Positions 58,566 through 64,000 of a stretch of 64,000 nt of DNA are shown here, piece by piece. A program made the translations under genes and the position numbers. The notes beneath the pieces are model-generated. The model was not told the origin of the DNA, did no database searches, and worked only from the letters and a program-made list of their open reading frames with translations. Source of the stretch: Asterias amurensis (taxonomy: Eukaryota; Echinodermata; Asteroidea; Forcipulatida; Asteriidae); contig NC_092655.1 in NCBI RefSeq assembly GCF_032118995.1, positions 11,275,917 to 11,339,916 on the forward strand. Reading direction: 5' to 3'. How positions within the stretch are numbered: position 1 is the stretch's first letter; every line of letters starts with the position of its first letter.

Positions 58566-59251
58566 ATGGCTGATGAGGCAAACCACCTAATAAGAAGGAG
58601 TCATCGCAAACGAAAGCAACACGACTATCGGAAACTCAACAGCGGACCAGCAGTGCCAATATAAAAGTAGTGTCCAAAACGTGGTCTACAACCAAACTTT
58701 ATGAACTTGAAGTCATCGACTCGAAGTTTGTAGACAACAAACTTTTGGTCAAAGTCCACTATACGGATGATGAGTGGAGCACCCCATGTTACGACTCATG
58801 GCGGGATGCCACAGATGTAATTAACGTTCCTGATTGCTATTTACAATTCACCAATGAACTGAAAACATAGTTTTTTGAACAATTAAAAACTGCCATCAAA
58901 GAAAGCCTTCACGGACAACGCAAAATAGATAGTAAGGTTGACATAGAACTTCCTATTCCCAAGACCCTGTTCTAGCAGGAAAAAAAGAAATCCCATTTCG
59001 AACTGAAAACACCTGCAGATTTCAATGGCTTGCTAGGAGAAGGCTGGGATTGGAGAATTTTCAACTGCCAGGGGGACTTCTCCTTTGTGACCCCTAACAC
59101 CATTATATTCTGGATGACGAAGAGGAAGCCTCTTGAGCAGTATACACCACAAGGCACTCTGCAACTCATCCATAGGGGAATTCGTTTTCGTTTGCGATTC
59201 GCTCGTGGAATAGGAAATAAGTTTGATTTTCAGCAGTTTTCTGATTCTTGA
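58566..59251 (+). pseudogene. Chromo-like / 'QGDF' domain gene, copy 2
   Basis: ATG at 58566 opens a basic head ('RRSHRKRKQHDYRKLNSG') that closes with TAA; one base out of frame the chromo-barrel-like part follows ('KTWSTTKLYELEVID', 'LVKVHYTDDEWSTPCYDSW', 'RDATDVI'). The frame then passes two TAG codons (58868-58870 and 58973-58975) and reads 'IKESLHGQRKIDSKVDIELP' and the C-terminal domain 'GEGWDWRIFNCQGDFSFVTP', 'KRKPLEQY', 'HRGIRFRLRFARGIGNKFDF', ending TGA at 59249-59251. Domain order and wording match copy 1 at 22.6 kb. Broken by one frameshift and two stops. It lies about 480 bp upstream of the transposase remnant on the same strand. Confidence 0.7.
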
Positions 59252-59739
59252 TTTGTATTTTGTTGTTATGTGCATTGTTTTAATGCTGTTGTTATCAGAT
59301 TATTGATTTGTATTTTTTTTTTAATGATAGGTTCATTGTTTTAATTATTGTAGTTGACATGTTATATTCATAACATGTATTGTTGTATTGTAACTGAAAA
59401 TATAGCAGGTAATTTCCACATCTGAAACTGATTGCTGCAGTTGCAATTTTAATAGAGTTTGTGATCCAATGGCCTTGCATGTAACGCATGGTTTTTTTAC
59501 ATAATTGCCCCCCCCCCCCAACCTAAGTTGACTACAATGGATGTATTTGGTAGTATCATTATTTTGGTTCTTGCGTTCCTTTGTATTGCCCATCCACTCT
59601 ATGCTACTCCTGAAGGGAACACTTACCAACACGTTGTTGAAGTGGATGTCACTCACATTTTCCTCTTGAATTTGATACAAAAATCCAAGGAAACCTGTCG
59701 TCACAAAATGTCCAAACCGTTTTCAGACAAATACTGACC

Positions 59740-61766
59740 AAGCATCATGTGGCTGCAGAGAAATTCAACCCAAATTCCTCTGTTAAGGCTTTAGGGTGTA
59801 AATTGGGCAGACTATGGAATTCATGGAAAAGTTCCGCAGGAACAAATGGCCGACAAAGATTGTTGAGGAAATTTGAAAACTCCACAAAACGGGTAGTCCC
59901 ACAAAACATAAACTAGAACGGGATTTAAAAACCGAACAAGCAAAACGAAGGAAACTTGAGGATGATTTGGTTACAGTTACCAGTGAATTGAATGAGAGCA
60001 TTGATCAGAAAAGTGAGATCCACAGAAAACTTGAACGATTGTCAAACCCAAGAAAACGCCAACGGGGAGAAAGAGGTAGACATATAGGAAAAGATAACTA
60101 TAGTCAAAGTCAAAGACGCCGCCACAAGTTAAAAAAGCTTAGTGTGGTTAAAGATATGTTTGGAAATGATGGGTTTATGAGTGTGGAATTTAATGACGAG
60201 GATGGACAAGTTAAGGTTGTGTTGACTGACAATGAAGTGTCGGCTGAAACAAACAATATTCCTGTGCCAAAGAAGGATATTGATGAGATAATATTCATTA
60301 TGGACTCGCACTATGTTACTGATAAAAGGTATCATGAAATTGCTCAAAAATACACCTCACTACCCAGAGCTTGCAATATATTTAAACAACGACAGGAAAT
60401 CAACAACACTTTTGGTATTAACACATTGAATGGGGAATTCAAGGGAGTATTTAAGTCTTTTGAAGCTCACTTAATTCAAACCTTGTCACAATCTTTTAAT
60501 TCTCATTTCATTCAAGATGGAAAGTTACAAATAAAACTGAGTGGAGATGGGACTAGAGCTGGAACCGAAAAGCACTTGATTAATGTGAGTTATACTGTTA
60601 CATGTATATGTAGGAGACAAACAATTTATGTCAGAGCGTGGAAATTACCTGCTAGCTATTGTTCAATGTCCAGAGACAGGAGAATGTATCCAGAAAGCCC
60701 TAAAAGAACTGATTGATGAGTTTAATACCTTGATTTCTGTTGAGATTGATGGCAAAATGGTAGTCATCGAGAAATTTATAGGTGGCGACTTAAAGTTTCT
60801 CAATCAAGTAACTGGCATCGGAAGGTTTGCTTCAACATTCTCCTGTCTCTGGTGTAGATGTCCCAAAGTTGATACATCAGATGTTGCTAAAAAGTGGTCC
60901 ATGACGGATACTAGTAAGGGTGCTAGGACAATAGAAGAAATTACTAAATGTGCTAAAATGTCAAATAATAGCAAAACAAAGTTCAACTGTAAATCTGTGG
61001 CCATATTTCATTCTGTTCCCATTTGTAAGGTAATCCCAGACACACTGCATCTCTTTCTGCGTATTATGGAACAATTGGTTTCTCAACTTACTTTTTATCT
61101 GCAGCATTGCGATAATTGTGTTCGCCTTAATCCAAAACATGACCTCAAAAATTGTAATAATCTGATGAGATTTCAAAATTTCATAAAGAAACTAGGAATT
61201 ACAGATTGGAAACTTGTTGTAACAGAGGGCAAAATCCAAGCATGATCATTCACTGGTCCTGAACATAGACAAATTTTAGCAAACATAGATATTGCCGCAA
61301 TCATCCCAGATCACTCAAAGTTGGTAGATATTCAAACGCTGTGGAGCACTTTTCGACAAATGGCAGGCCAGCTAAATAGCAATCTAACTTTGGATGAGAT
61401 TAACCAATTTGAATCTTCAGCAAAGACATGGGTAGATTTATATCGTACTGTATATTTGGCTAAAGATGTAACACCCTACATGTATGTGTTATCATATCAT
61501 GTGCCTGAGGTTATGAGAATGTACGGGAACATTTCATATTTCTGCCAACAAGGACTTGAAAAATTGAATGACCAAATGACCAAGTGGTATTTTCGCTCCA
61601 CTAACTGTGGGAAGAGTGCATTAAAGCAGATCATGCTAAAAACAAAGTAGGTTGCGAATGCTTGAAGAAAATTGTAAGCGTTCTCCAAAGTGGCGTGTAA
61701 AATGCAGTGTTTGCCAGAAGCAAGATGGTCACAATAGACTAACTTGCGATAAGCAAATCCAATAAG
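59740..61766 (+). pseudogene. Coiled-coil DDE transposase with RAG1-like motif order
   Basis: Order along the plus strand: 'SVKALGCKLGRLWNSWK'; a charged coiled coil ('RKLEDDLVTVTSELNESIDQ'); a basic stretch ('QSQRRRHKLKKL'); then the core with 'IKLSGDGTRAGTEKHLINVS' (Asp codon 60546-60548), 'GNYLLAIVQCPE', 'KFIGGDLKFLNQVTGIGRFA', a C-x-C pair ('CLWCRCPK'), 'GARTIEEI', 'VIPDTLHLFLRIMEQL' (Asp 61039-61041), 'LSYHVPEVMRMYGNI', 'FCQQGLEKLNDQ' (Glu 61558-61560) and, one frame on, a CCHC-like knuckle ('CSVCQKQDGHNRLTC'). I know this wording from uncharacterised cnidarian, amphioxus and echinoderm proteins. Matching it to the RNase H core of RAG1 (DDE in the same order) is from memory. Broken by about three frameshifts (near 59890, 60610, 61648) and a TGA at 61243-61245. 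Confidence 0.65.
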
Positions 61767-62141
61767 AATGGTGGTCATAGTTTGCAAGCGCCAAAAATCA
61801 CACTTTTTTGCTTAGTACGGTGTTGTAGATTTATTTGTTGTTGTACATGACATACATGTTCATGAACCAGACAATATCAACCCATCAAGGTTCATATTAA
61901 TCATTCTCTTTAAAGCTAACTTTGTATACATGTACATGTATTTTACATGCTATTATTTTGTTTTAGATTATACCCTTAAGTCATTTTGTAATTGTGTTCA
62001 TGTATTCATAGATCATGTTGGTAAACGATTTGTCTAGATCCAGTTTTGTTAAAAATTTGACTCGTAATTTTCTTTATAAAAATAATTAGAAAGTGTACCA
62101 GACTTTTTCGAACAATACGGCTTACTCGTGAGTGAAACCAT

Positions 62142-62825
62142 TAAGTTATTTGTAAATCTGTGAACTTTAACTTATTTATATTCTTTTCTGAAAGTGTCAA
62201 ATGAATTTAATTGAAGTGGAGCTGTTGCTCTCAAAAAACACATTTTGTTTAATATTATGTACTACATATCGTATCGTATTTTCTTAAGAGACATTGTATA
62301 GGCAGCCTAAGGCTAAGTGCAAATTATGTTTTGTTTTCTCAATGACATACAGGAAAATGGGGCACCGTACATGTACATGTACATCATGGAGAACAGCTCT
62401 GACCTTTTAGACTACATGGAATTCACAATATATATTGACGGTGTAGATGTGGCCCACTACACCACACTTCTGACAGTGGCATCTGTTTATATTGCTTGTT
62501 ATTACGTATTCAATCGCACATATCCGGCAGGTCTTAAGAAGACTCTTACTTTCTTCCAGAGAGTTATTCTAAATATACATGATAATGCCAAGATCGAGCA
62601 TTCTGTGGTACTCTTTACTTGAGAGATTGATCCAGCATCTTGTCAAGTAGTTTGACTAACAAAATATGATCTAGCAGGAGGGTTCTGAAGAGATTATAGA
62701 TGCATGCCAGTAACTAGATGAAACAATAAAAATATGCACATTTAAGATGCCATATAATGTCATGTATTAACAGGCTAATCCATCCTTTTTTATGTTCGCT
62801 ATCATCACTAATCCTTTATGATTAA
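62142..62825 (+). repeat. Direct repeat, right copy, with conserved ORF
   Basis: Second copy of 54371-55028, carrying the same frame ('MEFTIYIDGVDVAHYTTLLT' to 'KIEHSVVLFT', TGA at 62620-62622) with almost no amino-acid change, although the flanks differ by small indels such as an extra (TACATG)2 at 62367-62382. Stronger conservation within the frame than around it would suggest recent selection, or simply a young duplication. Confidence 0.8.
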
Positions 62826-63175
62826 TTTTGTTTCTGTCAGGGTGTGTAATGAAAGTCAATGTATGTAATGAAAGCCATTGTAATGTTATAAAAACAACTT
62901 GCCATTTTAAAAATTTGTTGACAGTCAACTCAGCCTAAAATCGGGCAATGCAACTTTAACACTTTACTGGTTTTTCTTTTACAATAATTACAACATATTT
63001 GGAATAACTAAGGTTTATTCTTGCCTTTTTCATTAATGCAAAAAATAATCGTTCTTTGCAATATGGTAACACAGACTAATTTTATTTTTATTACGGTGTG
63101 ACAACTTTAAAAACTTTTTAAATTTTATCACACAAACAATACTTTTTACATTTGCGACATTTCCTATTTTTGTAT
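62826..63175. other. AT-rich spacer
   Basis: No gene or repeat is recognised. Confidence 0.5.
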
Positions 63176-63478
63176 TTCTTTGTTTTGTGATGGTGCCATG
63201 TATTCAAGATGCAATGTATTCAAGTTGCTGTTCGGGAAATCCTTGTGTAAAACCAGATAACATGTACATTGAAATATATATTTCTTTGTTTTGTGATGGT
63301 GCAATGTATTCAAGATGCAATGTATTCAAGTTGGTGTTCGGGAAATCCTTGTGTAAAACCGGATTACATGTACATTGAAATATATATTTCTTTGTTTTGT
63401 GATGGTGCAATGTATTCAAGATGCAATGTATTCAAAGTGCTGTTCAGGAATTCCTCGTGTAAAACCTAGCTACATGTA
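63176..63478. repeat. 106-bp tandem repeat, about 2.8 copies
   Basis: 'tttctttgttttgtgatggt' recurs at 63176, 63282 and 63388. Each unit holds 'gcaatgtattcaagatgcaa', 'gttcgggaaatccttgtgta' and 'catgtacattgaaatatata'. The third unit is cut at about 63478. Overlapping open frames in both strands follow from the repeat. Confidence 0.9.
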
Positions 63479-63575
63479 CAATGAAATACATCCCTTTGAC
63501 AAGATATGAGTGCTTTAATTTGCTTCACAGTCCTTTTTTCTTTTCAAATCAATATTGAATGAACGCCAGTCAGCC

Positions 63576-64000
63576 AAACTAACACAGCAGCTTAAACAAG
63601 CTGAACTTGAAGAAATGAAACATCAGATTGAAGAAGACCACTTATCGGATGAAGAGTTACTAACACTAGATGACGAGGCCTATGCTGCACGAATATATGC
63701 AGATGAAGAAGCCCACGTTGCTCGCAGACACACTGAAGAAATTGGGCGCAATGCTTTTCGGCAGCGTGAGTCACTGAACACCTGACTATCCAGACAAAGA
63801 ATAATGCCAAGATTTGAGATGAATGCCAAGTACAACTTGATGGTAGAGCTAAGCTGAATGAATGGACCTAAGATGCATCTGAATTACTAACTGCACCTAC
63901 AGAGGAACAGGACGAGTTTGGAAAGATTCAACCTACAGACAATGAAGTGGGAACAACATACGCGAGGAGAGGAGATAAAAGTGCTTACACTGGAATTCTT
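63576..64000 (+). CDS. Coiled-coil exon, partial at window end
   Basis: After a pyrimidine-rich tract and 'cgccag' the frame reads 'QQLKQAELEEMKHQIEEDHL', 'SDEELLTLDDEAYAARIYAD' and 'VARRHTEEIGRNAF' to a TGA at 63783-63785: a Glu-rich helix, probably coiled coil. From about 63886 another frame reads 'PTEEQDEFGKIQPTDNEVGT' to the end of the window. It may be the 5' part of another repeat-associated protein. Start and end are not defined. Confidence 0.35.

Noticed and set aside
63187..63469. Overlapping small frames rich in Cys
   Set aside because: They arise from the 106-bp tandem repeat and change frame with each unit.

Overview
The window looks like a piece of an AT-rich, repeat-laden metazoan nuclear genome, most likely a marine deuterostome and probably an echinoderm. 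The reasons are multi-exon genes with GT-AG introns in matching phase, no bacterial-style operons, many (TACATG)n tracts, non-LTR, BEL/Pao, piggyBac and hAT remnants, and a short hairpin-bearing repeat ('agagggagccgtttctcacaatg') present at least four times. From memory I associate that repeat with sea-star genomic sequence; this is unverified. Apart from a few intact gene models the window is mostly repeats and broken mobile-element genes. Very many open frames are chance or start at non-ATG codons.

Region by region. (1) 1-7 kb: a non-coding dispersed repeat, then a decayed coiled-coil/RNase H-fold transposase remnant. (2) 7.5-16.0 kb: the best gene in the window. Nine exons (9721-16013) with agreeing splice phases give one 638-codon open frame. 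Its core resembles the ParB/sulfiredoxin-like fold, and chromo/Tudor-like exons with two in-frame stops lie upstream. (3) 17-23.8 kb: hAT remnant, P2X7-ballast-like fragment, Myb/SANT-like gene, a Cys-containing ORF, and copy 1 of a chromo-like/'QGDF' gene. (4) 24.4-34.7 kb: a nested tandem-duplication complex built around a 208-bp coding-like repeat (14 units in five arrays), interrupted by a 520-bp solo-LTR-like insertion with a clean empty site in sister copies. (5) 34.8-38.7 kb: a BEN-domain gene whose intron carries a 258-bp tandem repeat with tRNA-like units. (6) 40.4-42.3 kb: BEL/Pao and piggyBac remnants. (7) 44.7-53.5 kb: a second copy of the 1-2.3 kb repeat, unrecognised coding remnants, a 39-bp minisatellite, hAT and LINE remnants, and an intact two-exon 118-residue orphan gene with a TATA box. 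(8) 53.7-62.8 kb: a zinc-finger-like ORF, two about 660-bp direct repeats (54.4 and 62.1 kb) bracketing a 656-bp foldback element, copy 2 of the chromo-like/'QGDF' gene, and directly behind it a coiled-coil transposase whose core order of motifs recalls RAG1. (9) 63-64 kb: a 106-bp tandem repeat and a coiled-coil exon.

The main thread is that the chromo-like module occurs three times: upstream of the ParB-like gene, as a free-standing gene at 22.6 kb, and next to a transposase at 58.6 kb. This suggests, but does not prove, that the ParB-like gene and the transposon-linked gene draw on one little-described family.
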